This document shows positions 9,489 to 16,588 of a DNA stretch of 33,704 nucleotides, one piece after another. This stretch comes from Betaproteobacteria bacterium (GTDB taxonomy: Bacteria; Pseudomonadota; Gammaproteobacteria; Burkholderiales; Usitatibacteraceae), in assembly GCA_016709665.1 (NCBI GenBank), contig JADJMI010000006.1:1-33704 (forward strand), in the 5' to 3' direction. Every line of letters starts with the position of its first letter. The first letter of the stretch is position 1. A program made the translations under genes and the position numbers. The notes under the pieces are model-generated. The model was not told where the DNA came from and ran no database searches. It saw only the letters and a program-made list of their open reading frames with translations.

Positions 9489-10466
9489 ATGACCGACTCT
9501 TTTTCCCGCCGTGACGTTCTCAAGGCCGGCGCTGCCGCCGTCGCCGCGTCGTTCTCGCCCCTCGCGCTCGCGCAGGATTCCTCGCTGCGCCTCATCGTCA
9601 CCTTCCCGCCGGGCGGCAGCACCGACATCACCGCGCGCATCCTGCAGCCGCGCCTCGCCGAGAAGGCGGGTCGCCCCGTCGTCGTCGAGAACAAGCCCGG
9701 CGCCGCGAGCCAGGTGGGCACGGCGTTCGTCGCCAAGGCCGCGCCCGACGGCAACACCGTGCTCGTGTGCTTCGACACGCACGCGATCAACCCCATCGCG
9801 AAGAAGAACCTGCCCTACGACACCTTCAAGGATTTCGTGGGCGTCTCGCTCGCGGTGCGCTTCCCGCTGGTGATCGGCGCGCACCCCTCGGTGCCGGGGA
9901 AGAACCTCAAGGAATTCCTCGAGGCCGCGAAGAAGGATCCGGGCAAGTACAGCTACGCCTCCACGGGCCTGGGCTCGATGAACCACCTGGTGGCCGAGGA
10001 CCTGAAGCGCCAGTCCGGCACCGACATCCTGCACGTGCCCTACGGCGGCGGCGGGCCGGCCGTGCAGGCCGTGCTGGGCAACACGGTGGGCTTCACGCTC
10101 CTCAGCTACGCCGCGCTCAAGGGCAACATCCAGGGCGGCAAGGTGAAGCCCCTCGCGGTCACGGGCACCAAGCGCCTGGCGGACCTGCCGGACGTGCCGA
10201 CGGTGGCCGAATCGGGCTTCCCGGGATTCGAGGCGTATTCGTGGATCGGCATCTTCGCGCCGGCCGCGACGCCCGCGCCCGTCGTGAAGAAGCTCACGGA
10301 GGATTTCGTGGGCGCGCTCAAGCATCCGGAAGTCAGCGGCAAGCTCGGCGACGCCGGGTTCGAGGTGATGGCGACCGACGGCCCGGCCCTGGACCGCTTC
10401 GCGCGCGAGCAGTTCGAGCGCTGGAGCGCCTTCGTGCAGAAGACGGGACTCAAGGTCCAGGAATAG
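9489..10466 (+). CDS. Bug-family (TctC-like) tripartite tricarboxylate transporter substrate-binding protein, Tat-type signal
   Basis: Bug proteins are periplasmic receptors that bind carboxylates or amides, greatly expanded in Betaproteobacteria. The 325-residue product starts MTDSFSRRDVLKAGAAAVAA and is probably cut after SPLALA; SRRDVLK matches a twin-arginine signal. Mature-protein hallmarks are LIVTFPPGGSTDITARI, GRPVVVENKPGA, PDGNTVL, PSVPGKNLKEF, YASTGLGSMNHL, HVPYGGGGPAVQAVLG, GKVKPLAVTG and DLPDVPTVAESGFPGFEAYSW. All are intact and no frame breaks are present. No TctA or TctB membrane genes are nearby, as is common for orphan Bug genes. The ligand is unknown; the ThDP enzyme upstream and VOC protein downstream suggest an oxo-acid or hydroxy-acid (inference). 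Confidence 0.93.
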   Translation: MTDSFSRRDVLKAGAAAVAASFSPLALAQDSSLRLIVTFPPGGSTDITARILQPRLAEKAGRPVVVENKPGAASQVGTAFVAKAAPDGNTVLVCFDTHAINPIAKKNLPYDTFKDFVGVSLAVRFPLVIGAHPSVPGKNLKEFLEAAKKDPGKYSYASTGLGSMNHLVAEDLKRQSGTDILHVPYGGGGPAVQAVLGNTVGFTLLSYAALKGNIQGGKVKPLAVTGTKRLADLPDVPTVAESGFPGFEAYSWIGIFAPAATPAPVVKKLTEDFVGALKHPEVSGKLGDAGFEVMATDGPALDRFAREQFERWSAFVQKTGLKVQE

Positions 10467-11275
10467 TGGCGGGGCTCGCGCTCGACCACGTCGTCATCGC
10501 CGTCTCGGAACTCGAGGCGGCGATGGCGGACTACCGGGCGCTCGGCTTCACCGTCGTGGCGGGCGGCTCGCATCCGGGCCGCACGTCGCACAACGCGCTC
10601 GTCGTGTTCGCGGACGGCAGCTACCTCGAGCTCATCGCGTGGGAGTCGCCCAACCCGGCGGAGCGCTGGTGCGTGGAATTCGGCAGGCACGGCGAAGGGC
10701 TCATGGATTTCGCGCTGCTGCCCGACGATGTGGCAGGCGTGATCGCGTCGGCCGGGGCTCGCGGGCTCCACTTGAATGGCCCCATCGACGGCGGGCGCAA
10801 GCGTCCCGATGGCGCGGAACTGAAATGGCAGACGGGGCGGCAAGTCACCTTCGACCTGCCGTTTCTCTGCGGTGACGTCACCCCGCGCGCCCTGCGCGTG
10901 CCGGAGGGCGAAGTGCGCGTGCATCCGAACGGCGTGACGGGCATCGCGACGGTGACGGTGGCCGTGCGCGATCTCGACGAATCCCTCGGGCGATACCGGG
11001 CGCTGGTGGGCGGGGAGGGAGCGGCCGAGGTGGCTTGCACCGTCGCGGCAGCGGGGCTTCGCACGGCGATCGTGCGCGCGGGCACGACGGACATCGTGCT
11101 CGCCATGCCCGAAGGGGATGCGGTGGAATCGGGGCTCGGGAAATGCGTGCGCGAGCGTCTCGCGTTGCGCGGCGAGGGGCCCGCCGCCATGACGCTGCGC
11201 CTTTCGCCCGGCGCCTCGTCCATCGCCTTCGAGCCGGGACGCACGCACCGCGTCCCGATGGACACGCGCGCCTGA
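10466..11275 (+). CDS. VOC-family (glyoxalase-like, PF13468 type) protein
   Basis: The GTG at 10466 shares its G with the TAG stop of the Bug gene (TAGTG), so translation is probably coupled. The protein has 269 residues and begins VAGLALDHVVIAVSELEAAM, a classic vicinal-oxygen-chelate first strand with a metal-ligand-type His in LDHVVI. It continues with DYRALGFTVVAGGSHPGRTS, ALVVFADGSYLELIAW and a second half with GIATVTVAVRDLDESLGRY, giving the two-module beta-alpha-beta-beta-beta pattern. Proteins of this group are often fused to or beside transport and catabolic genes; the reaction is unknown. It ends one base before the stop codon of the opposing DUF3144 gene. Confidence 0.8.
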   Translation: MAGLALDHVVIAVSELEAAMADYRALGFTVVAGGSHPGRTSHNALVVFADGSYLELIAWESPNPAERWCVEFGRHGEGLMDFALLPDDVAGVIASAGARGLHLNGPIDGGRKRPDGAELKWQTGRQVTFDLPFLCGDVTPRALRVPEGEVRVHPNGVTGIATVTVAVRDLDESLGRYRALVGGEGAAEVACTVAAAGLRTAIVRAGTTDIVLAMPEGDAVESGLGKCVRERLALRGEGPAAMTLRLSPGASSIAFEPGRTHRVPMDTRA

Positions 11276-11276
11276 A

Positions 11277-11558
11277 CTACTTGGGCGGCGTCCCGAACTC
11301 CTCGCGCATGAGCTTCAGGTTCTCCGCGAGCATCTTGCGGTACTGCGCCACGAAGATCTCGACCGCCTCCTCCGGCGTCTGCTTCTCCGGCGCGCCGCTC
11401 ATCACCCAGGTGAAGGCGTTGTAGCGCGAGGCCGCCCAGAGCACGGCCGCGGAGACGCGCGGCCTGCCGTGATCCTCGCCCAGCTCGTTCGCGAGCGTCA
11501 CGAACTGGTTGGAGATCTCGAAGAACTGCTGGGCGTCTTCCTTCGACGGCGTGGACAT
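11277..11558 (-). CDS. DUF3144 family protein
   Basis: A 93-residue protein, MSTPSKEDAQQFFEISNQFV and onward, with RVSAAVLWAASRYNAFTW and a C terminus of YRKMLAENLKLMREEFG. The pattern of an FF/FW-containing first helix, LANE, then SAAxLxAAxRYNAF matches DUF3144, a small cytosolic proteobacterial family of unknown function. Its ATG lies 1 nt after the stop of the FAD oxidoreductase, so it is the last gene of the rfaE2-oxidoreductase-DUF3144 run. It converges with the VOC gene with only one base between the stops, leaving no room for a dedicated terminator. Confidence 0.75.
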   Translation of the reverse strand: MSTPSKEDAQQFFEISNQFVTLANELGEDHGRPRVSAAVLWAASRYNAFTWVMSGAPEKQTPEEAVEIFVAQYRKMLAENLKLMREEFGTPPK

Positions 11559-11559
11559 G

Positions 11560-12972
11560 TCAGATCACCTTGCCGGGATTCATGATCCCGCGGGGGTCGA
11601 GGGTTCTCTTCAGGGCGCGCATGAGCTCGAGCTCGAGCGCGGACTTGTACTTGGGCAGCGAATCGCGCTTGAGCACGCCGATGCCGTGCTCGGCGCTGAT
11701 GGAGCCGTGCAGGCGGTGGACGATGTCGTAGGCGAGCGCATTCACCCGCTTCGACCAGGGGCCGACCGAAGCCTGTTCGCCCGGAGGCGGAAAGAGGTTC
11801 CAGTGGATGTTGCCGTCCCCCGCGTGGCCGAAGGCGACCACGCGCGCGCCCGGGAAGGCGCGCTCCAGCTCTTCGCTGCCGGCGCTGATGAGCTCGGCGA
11901 CGCGGCTGACGGGCACGGAGACGTCGTGCTTCACGGAATCGCCTTCCTTCTTCTGCGCCTCCGCGACGTTCTCGCGCAACGCCCAGAGGGCGCGGCGCTG
12001 CTGTTCGGAGGAGGCCATGACGGCATCGGCCGCGAACCCGCTTTCGAACGCCGAGGCGAGCGCGGCTTCCATCCGTTCGGCCAGGGCCGCGGCCTCGCCG
12101 CTGTCGTAGCATTCGACCAGGGCGTACCACGGGTGCGGCGTCGCGAAGGGGTCGGTGGAGCCGGGCACGTTCTTCACGACGAGATCGAGGCAGCGCCGGC
12201 TCACGATCTCGAAGCCGGTGAGTCGTTCGCCGACGGATCCGCGCATCGCGCCCAGCAGGGAGATGCATTCCGCCGGGCCGGGCACGGCGACGAAGGCGGT
12301 CGCGATGGCGCGCGGCCTGGGGTAGAGCTTGAGCACGGCGGCGGTGACGATGCCAAGCGTGCCCTCGGCGCCGATGAAGAGGTGCTTCAGGTCGTAGCCG
12401 GTGTTGTCCTTGCGCAGGCCGCGCAGCCCGTCCCAGAGCTGCCCGTCGGGGAGCACCACCTCGAGCCCGAGCACCTGCTCGCGCATGTTGCCGTAGCGCA
12501 GCACCTGCGTGCCGCCGGCGTTGGTGGAGATGTTGCCGCCGATCTCGCAAGTGCCCTCGGCCGCCAACGAAAGGGGGAAGAAGCGGTCGGCCTCGTCCGC
12601 CACGCGCTGCAGCTCGGCCAGGATGCAGCCCGCCTCGACGGTGATGGTGTCGTTCTCGAGGTCGATGGCGCGGACCTTGTTCAGGCGCGAGACGTTCAGA
12701 ACCACTTGCGTGCCGCTCGCGTCGGGCACGGAGGCGCCGCAGAGGCTCGTGTTGCCGGCCTGGGGAACGATGCCGACGCCGGCCCCGGCTAGGATCGCGA
12801 CGACCTGGGCGACTTCCTGCGCGGTGCCGGGCTTCACGACGAGCGCCGCGCGGCCGCGGTACTGCCCGCGCCAGTCGGTGCTGTGGGGTTCGGTGTCGGA
12901 CGGTTCGGTGAGGACGGCTGCCGGCCCGACGACCTGCGCGAGGCGAAGGGCCAGCTCCGCGGGGGCGTTCAT
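11560..12972 (-). CDS. FAD-binding oxidoreductase (GlcD / D-2-hydroxyacid dehydrogenase family)
   Basis: Members oxidise D-lactate, glycolate, D-2-hydroxyglutarate or similar acids with FAD. The 470-residue product has the PCMH-type FAD domain (ALVVKPGTAQEVAQVVAILA, PQAGNTSLCGA, LNKVRAIDLENDTITVEAGC, EIGGNISTNAGGTQVLRYGN and GAEGTLGIVTAAVLKL). The C-terminal FAD-oxidase domain has the metal and substrate motif GHAGDGNIHWN and ends with HGSISAEHGIGVLKRD and DPRGIMNPGKV. It is complete and unbroken. The start ATG at 12972 overlaps the rfaE2 stop by 4 nt. In Betaproteobacteria such a gene is often seen beside rfaE2 although no shared pathway is known. The substrate cannot be told from the sequence. 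Confidence 0.92.
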   Translation of the reverse strand: MNAPAELALRLAQVVGPAAVLTEPSDTEPHSTDWRGQYRGRAALVVKPGTAQEVAQVVAILAGAGVGIVPQAGNTSLCGASVPDASGTQVVLNVSRLNKVRAIDLENDTITVEAGCILAELQRVADEADRFFPLSLAAEGTCEIGGNISTNAGGTQVLRYGNMREQVLGLEVVLPDGQLWDGLRGLRKDNTGYDLKHLFIGAEGTLGIVTAAVLKLYPRPRAIATAFVAVPGPAECISLLGAMRGSVGERLTGFEIVSRRCLDLVVKNVPGSTDPFATPHPWYALVECYDSGEAAALAERMEAALASAFESGFAADAVMASSEQQRRALWALRENVAEAQKKEGDSVKHDVSVPVSRVAELISAGSEELERAFPGARVVAFGHAGDGNIHWNLFPPPGEQASVGPWSKRVNALAYDIVHRLHGSISAEHGIGVLKRDSLPKYKSALELELMRALKRTLDPRGIMNPGKVI

Positions 12973-13448
12973 TGGCGGATGCGTTCCAGCAGGCGCGTGG
13001 TGGAGCGTTCGTGGCGGAAGGCGATCGAGTGGACCGTGCCGCCCCAGCCTTGCGTCTCCTTCGCGCCGACGATGCGGTCGACGGCCCAGTCGCCGCCCTT
13101 CACCAAGCGCTCGGGGCGGCACTCGAGGATGCGCGCGATCGGCGTGTCTTCCTCGAACCAGGTGACGAGGGAGACGCTTTCCAGCGCGGCGATGACGGCC
13201 ATGCGGTCGGCGAGCGCGTTGATGGGGCGGTCATCGCCCTTGCCCAGGCGCTTCACGGAGGCATCCGAGTTGAGGGCGACGGCGAGCGAGAGGCCCAGGG
13301 CGCGCGCTTCGGCGAGATACGTCACGTGGCCGCGGTGCAGGATGTCGAACACGCCGTTGGTGAAGGCGAGCGGGCGCGCGAGGGCCGCCGCCCGTTCGGC
13401 GAAATCGCGGGGATCACACAGCTTGGATTCGAAAGCGGGAGCGTCCAT
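12969..13448 (-). CDS. rfaE2: D-glycero-beta-D-manno-heptose 1-phosphate adenylyltransferase
   Basis: The 159-residue enzyme (also called HldC; equal to the C-terminal half of E. coli HldE) makes ADP-heptose for the inner core of lipopolysaccharide. The nucleotidyltransferase signature TNGVFDILHRGHVTYL is at residues 30-45 with the HxGH-type motif at 38-41. AVALNSDASVKRLGKG, RPINALADRM and ERLVKGGDW follow as expected. The gene stands apart from any kinase half (rfaE1/hldA), the usual betaproteobacterial split arrangement. A TAAAAT hexamer ends exactly 6 nt before its ATG, so the transcript may have little or no leader. It starts the run rfaE2 > FAD oxidoreductase > DUF3144. Confidence 0.93.
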   Translation of the reverse strand: MDAPAFESKLCDPRDFAERAAALARPLAFTNGVFDILHRGHVTYLAEARALGLSLAVALNSDASVKRLGKGDDRPINALADRMAVIAALESVSLVTWFEEDTPIARILECRPERLVKGGDWAVDRIVGAKETQGWGGTVHSIAFRHERSTTRLLERIRQ

Positions 13449-13454
13449 CCCCGC

Positions 13455-13460
13455 ATTTTA
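13455..13460 (-). promoter_or_regulatory. Predicted -10 box of rfaE2 (TAAAAT, 6 nt from ATG)
   Basis: On the minus strand TAAAAT is followed by GCGGGG and then ATG 13448. The hexamer is one base from TATAAT. No Shine-Dalgarno sequence lies in between. The upstream palindrome at 13471-13541 occupies the position where a -35 box would be. Confidence 0.5.
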
Positions 13461-13470
13461 CGGCCCAAAG

Positions 13471-13541
13471 GAATCGGGGACAGGTGTAATTGGGGACAGG
13501 TGAATTTTTCACCCGTCCCCAATTTCACCTGTCCCCGATTC
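13471..13541. repeat. REP-like perfect-arm palindrome with internal GGGGACAGGTG repeats
   Basis: A 71-bp inverted repeat: arms of about 34 nt begin GAATCGGGGACAGGTG and meet at a TTTTT centre near 13506. By eye only two positions differ between the arms. Each arm contains GGGGACAGGTG or a one-base variant twice, 16 bp apart, so four copies are present. It begins directly beyond the stop codon of the diiron gene (13542-13544) and lies upstream of rfaE2. Palindromes with this kind of core are known as dispersed REP/REPIN-type elements mobilised by IS200-like (RAYT) transposases. No transposase is present here. As RNA it would fold into a long hairpin, so it may end or protect the upstream transcript. 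Confidence 0.85.
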
Positions 13542-14375
13542 TCAGGCGAGGTTCGCCGCCAGCTCCTTGCGGTAGCGGTTGAGGTCCGAGGCGTTCTCGA
13601 TGGTGCGGTCGTAGAGCGTGGATAGCTTCGCGAGCACCGTCTGCACCACCTTGCCCTCCCAGCCCTTGTCGAAGCGGATCTGGCTGTCGAGCCAGCGCTC
13701 GAGCCATTCCGGGTCCGGCAGCTTCGACTGCACGGTATCGAGCGGGAAGAGCGACTTGTTCACGTGCAGGTTCGTGGGGTGCAGGGGCTTCGCCGTGCGG
13801 GCGGCCGAGGCCATCAGCACGCCGATCTTGGCGAAGGCGACGCGCGCGCGATCGCCGGCCTGCTCGATGGCGCGGCGCATGTACTTGAAATAGGCGCCGG
13901 CATGGCGCGCCTCGTCGCCCGAAAGCGTCTCGTAGATGCGCTTGATGACGGGCTCGGTATGCCAGTCCGCCGCGCGTCGGTACCACTGCGTGAGGCGGAT
14001 CTCGCCGCAGAAGTGCAGCATCAGCGTCTCGAGGGCCGGGGCCGGGTCGAAGGGGAAGCGCACGGCGTGCAGTTCCTGCTCCGTCGGCACGAGTTCCGGG
14101 CGGAAGCGGCGCAGGTACTCCATGAGCACCAGGGCGTGCTTCTGCTCCTCGTAGAACCAGATCGACATGAAGGCCGAGAAGTCGCTGTCGTCCTGGTTGT
14201 CGCGCAGGAACATCTCGGTGGCCGGCAGGGCGGACCATTCCGTGATGGCGTTCATCTTGATCGTCTGCGCCTGCTCGTCCGTGAGGAGCGATGCGTCGAA
14301 CTCCTGCCAGGGAATGTCGCGCGACATGTCCCAGCGGACCTTTTCGAGGGTGGCGAACAACTCGGGATAGAGCAT
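13542..14375 (-). CDS. Diiron ferritin-like / acyl-ACP-desaturase-like protein
   Basis: The 277-residue protein has four-helix-bundle diiron ligands in the order expected for the ferritin-like/acyl-ACP desaturase class: E46 (ITEWSALPATEMF), E77 and H80 (YEEQKHA), E125 (FCGEIRLTQ) and E155 and H158 (GDEARHAG). Enzymes of this class use O2 to desaturate or hydroxylate acyl chains or other substrates. ATG 14375 (MLYPELFATLEKV) was chosen; 18 codons upstream are open but unlike the family. The gene is divergent from the FAD-oxidoreductase/DUF1365/Cfa operon, with 189 bp between starts, so joint regulation is plausible. A role in modifying acyl chains for that cluster is inference. Its stop abuts the 71-bp palindrome. 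Confidence 0.75.
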   Translation of the reverse strand: MLYPELFATLEKVRWDMSRDIPWQEFDASLLTDEQAQTIKMNAITEWSALPATEMFLRDNQDDSDFSAFMSIWFYEEQKHALVLMEYLRRFRPELVPTEQELHAVRFPFDPAPALETLMLHFCGEIRLTQWYRRAADWHTEPVIKRIYETLSGDEARHAGAYFKYMRRAIEQAGDRARVAFAKIGVLMASAARTAKPLHPTNLHVNKSLFPLDTVQSKLPDPEWLERWLDSQIRFDKGWEGKVVQTVLAKLSTLYDRTIENASDLNRYRKELAANLA

Positions 14376-14564
14376 GGCGGTGTGCGAGGATGGAGGCGAG
14401 GCTAGAATAACAAAAACGCGCGGCGGCACGGGGATTGCTCATCCGAAGGTCGCCGGCAGCCGTAGAAACCCGTAGTTGCCAGTACGCCCGGCGGCGTTCG
14501 CCGGATTCGGGGAGGCCTTAGGTCCCATGGGCGCCCCCCCGGAATTGCCCCACCTTCCACTCTC

Positions 14565-15827
14565 ATGTCCAGGATAGCCGTTGTCGGAGCAGGGGTATCG
14601 GGTCTTTCGGCCGCGTGGCTGCTCTCGAAGCACCACGCGGTCACCCTATACGAGTCGGGCAGGTACCTCGGGGGGCATTCGAACACGGTCGATGCCACCG
14701 TGGACGGCCTCACGGCCCCCGTCGATACCGGCTTCCTCGTCTACAACGACCGCACCTACCCCCACCTGATCGGCCTGTTCAAGCGGCTGGGCGTGGAAAG
14801 CGCCCCGTCGGAGATGTCCTTCTCGGTCCGCATCGGGGACGGGCAGCTGGAATGGGCCGGCACCAATCTTGGCGCCGTGTTCGCCCAGCGCACCAACCTG
14901 GTGAACCCACGGTTCCTGCGGATGCTGGCGGACCTCCTGCGTTTCAATCGCGAGGCCGTGCGTCTCGCCGAGAGCGGGGCGCCCCTCACCGGCACCCTGG
15001 GCGAATTCCTGGATGCCGGCGGCTACGGGCGGGAAGTGCGCGAGCTCTACCTGATCCCCATGGCCGCCTGCATCTGGTCGACGCCCGCCACCCAGATCAA
15101 CCGCTTCCCGCTCTCGACCTTCCTGCACTTCTGCCGCAACCACGGCCTGCTGGCGGTCACGAACCGTCCCCAGTGGCGCACGGTGAAGGGCGGGTCGCGC
15201 GAATACGTGAGGAAGCTGGCCGCCTCGCTCACGGACATCCGCCTCGCCACGGCCGTGCGCTCCGTGCGACGGTTCGAGGACGGCGTCGACATCGTCACCG
15301 ACGGGGCCACGGAGCGCTTCGACCAGGTGGTGCTCGCCACGCACACCGACACGACGCTCTCCCTGCTGGAGAGCCCGACGGTCGAGGAGCGGGCCGTGCT
15401 GAAGGCGATTCCCTACCAGGCCAACATCGCCGTGCTGCACACGGACGAGCGGCTGCTGCCGCGCCGCCGCGCCGCCTGGGCCTCCTGGAACTTCCACGCC
15501 CCGAAGCCGGAACTCTCCGACGAACCGGTCTCGCTCACCTACCTCATCAACAAGTTGCAACCCGTGCCGTTCGCGCGGCCGGTCATGGTCACGATGAACC
15601 CGCTCGAGGCACCGCGCGACGAGACCATCCTGCAGGCGATCGAGTACCACCACCCGGTGTTCCTGGAGGGCTCGGACGAAGCCAAGCGCCGCGTGGGCTC
15701 GCTCCAGGGCCGCGCGCGCACCTGGTTCTGCGGCGCCTGGACGCGCTACGGCTTCCACGAGGATGGCCTGCTTTCGGCCGTGAACGTCGCCCGCCAGATG
15801 GGCGTCGCCATTCCCTGGGCCCCATGA
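14565..15827 (+). CDS. FAD-dependent oxidoreductase (amine-oxidase-like, COG2907 type)
   Basis: The 420-residue protein opens with a Rossmann FAD motif, AVVGAGVSGLSAAWLL (GxGxxG), followed by LYESGRYLGGHSNTV. It has the family blocks VDTGFLVYNDRTYPHLIGLF, MAACIWSTPATQINRFPLST and a C-terminal FAD-closing segment AWTRYGFHEDGLLSAVNVAR. This type is regularly followed by DUF1365 and a Cfa-like methyltransferase in Proteobacteria, as here. Several such clusters belong to RpoE-ChrR (singlet oxygen) regulons and have been tied to methylated or furan-containing fatty acids in Rhodobacter. By that analogy it probably oxidises an unsaturated or methylated acyl chain at the membrane; this is inference. 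The stop TGA is within the next gene's ATGA. Confidence 0.88.
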   Translation: MSRIAVVGAGVSGLSAAWLLSKHHAVTLYESGRYLGGHSNTVDATVDGLTAPVDTGFLVYNDRTYPHLIGLFKRLGVESAPSEMSFSVRIGDGQLEWAGTNLGAVFAQRTNLVNPRFLRMLADLLRFNREAVRLAESGAPLTGTLGEFLDAGGYGREVRELYLIPMAACIWSTPATQINRFPLSTFLHFCRNHGLLAVTNRPQWRTVKGGSREYVRKLAASLTDIRLATAVRSVRRFEDGVDIVTDGATERFDQVVLATHTDTTLSLLESPTVEERAVLKAIPYQANIAVLHTDERLLPRRRAAWASWNFHAPKPELSDEPVSLTYLINKLQPVPFARPVMVTMNPLEAPRDETILQAIEYHHPVFLEGSDEAKRRVGSLQGRARTWFCGAWTRYGFHEDGLLSAVNVARQMGVAIPWAP

Positions 15828-16588
15828 CGGCCGCGGCGCAGGTCCTGTTCGGCCGTGTCTATCACTGCCGCTTCCGGCCGGTGCGCCACGCGTTCGCCTA
15901 TCCGGTGTTCCTGCTGCGGATGCCGCTCTCGGCCATGGACGGCGCCTCGCGCGGCGTCTTTTCCGTGGACCGATGGAACCTGCTCGCGCTGCGCTCGGCG
16001 GACCACGGGCCGCGCGACGGCTCGGCGCTCGAGCCCTGGGTGCGCGGCGTCTTCGCGCGCGAAGGCATCCGCGGCGTGGACGGCGAGATCGTCCTCGAGA
16101 CCTTCCCGCGCGTGCTCGGTTTCGTCTTCAACCCGATCTCCATCTTCTACGGCCACGACCGGGACGGGCGCCTGAGGGCGGTGCTGTGCGAGGTGTCGAA
16201 CACCTTCGGCGAGCGCCACAACTACCTGCTCCAGGCCCCGGGCGGCCGCGCCATCGGGAGCCGCGAATGGCTCGAGGCCGGCAAGGTCTTCCACGTCTCG
16301 CCCTTCTGCGAGGTCGCGGGGCACTACCGCTTCCGGTTCTCCGGCGACGCATCGAGCCGCTTCGCGCAGATCGACTACCACGATGCCGACGGCAAGCTCC
16401 TCATCACCACCATCGACGGCCACGCCGAGCCGCTCACGGCCGGCACCGCCGCCAAGGCGTTCCTCACCTTTCCGTTCCTCACCGCGGGCGTCGTCGCCCG
16501 CATCCACTGGCAGGCGCTCAAGCTCTGGCTGAAGCGCGTGCCCTGGTTTTCCAAACCCGAGCCGCCGATCCAGGAGACGACCCGGTGA
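15824..16588 (+). CDS. DUF1365 family protein
   Basis: The 254-residue product matches DUF1365 (COG3496): LFGRVYHCRFRPVRHAFAYP at the start, FPRVLGFVFNPISIFYGHD in the middle, then EVSNTFGERHNYLL, KVFHVSPFCEVAGHYRFRF and an ITTIDGHAEPLT segment before a hydrophobic stretch (KAFLTFPFLTAGVVARIHWQ). No catalytic function is established for the family. It is almost always encoded between the COG2907 oxidoreductase and the Cfa-like methyltransferase, so it probably assists lipid modification. ATGA overlap with the gene before, and GTGA overlap with the gene after, point to tight translational coupling. Confidence 0.93.
   Translation: MTAAAQVLFGRVYHCRFRPVRHAFAYPVFLLRMPLSAMDGASRGVFSVDRWNLLALRSADHGPRDGSALEPWVRGVFAREGIRGVDGEIVLETFPRVLGFVFNPISIFYGHDRDGRLRAVLCEVSNTFGERHNYLLQAPGGRAIGSREWLEAGKVFHVSPFCEVAGHYRFRFSGDASSRFAQIDYHDADGKLLITTIDGHAEPLTAGTAAKAFLTFPFLTAGVVARIHWQALKLWLKRVPWFSKPEPPIQETTR

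Noticed and set aside
14439..14464. TCATCC-N16-CGTA upstream of the FAD-oxidoreductase gene as an RpoE(ChrR)-type promoter
   Set aside because: Only loosely like the TGATCC ... CGTA pattern I recall for ECF11 sigma factors, with a base change and short spacing; not enough to call.
14430..14564. A riboswitch in the leader of the lipid operon
   Set aside because: I checked for known conserved cores by eye and saw none; only GC-rich sequence with short dyads.
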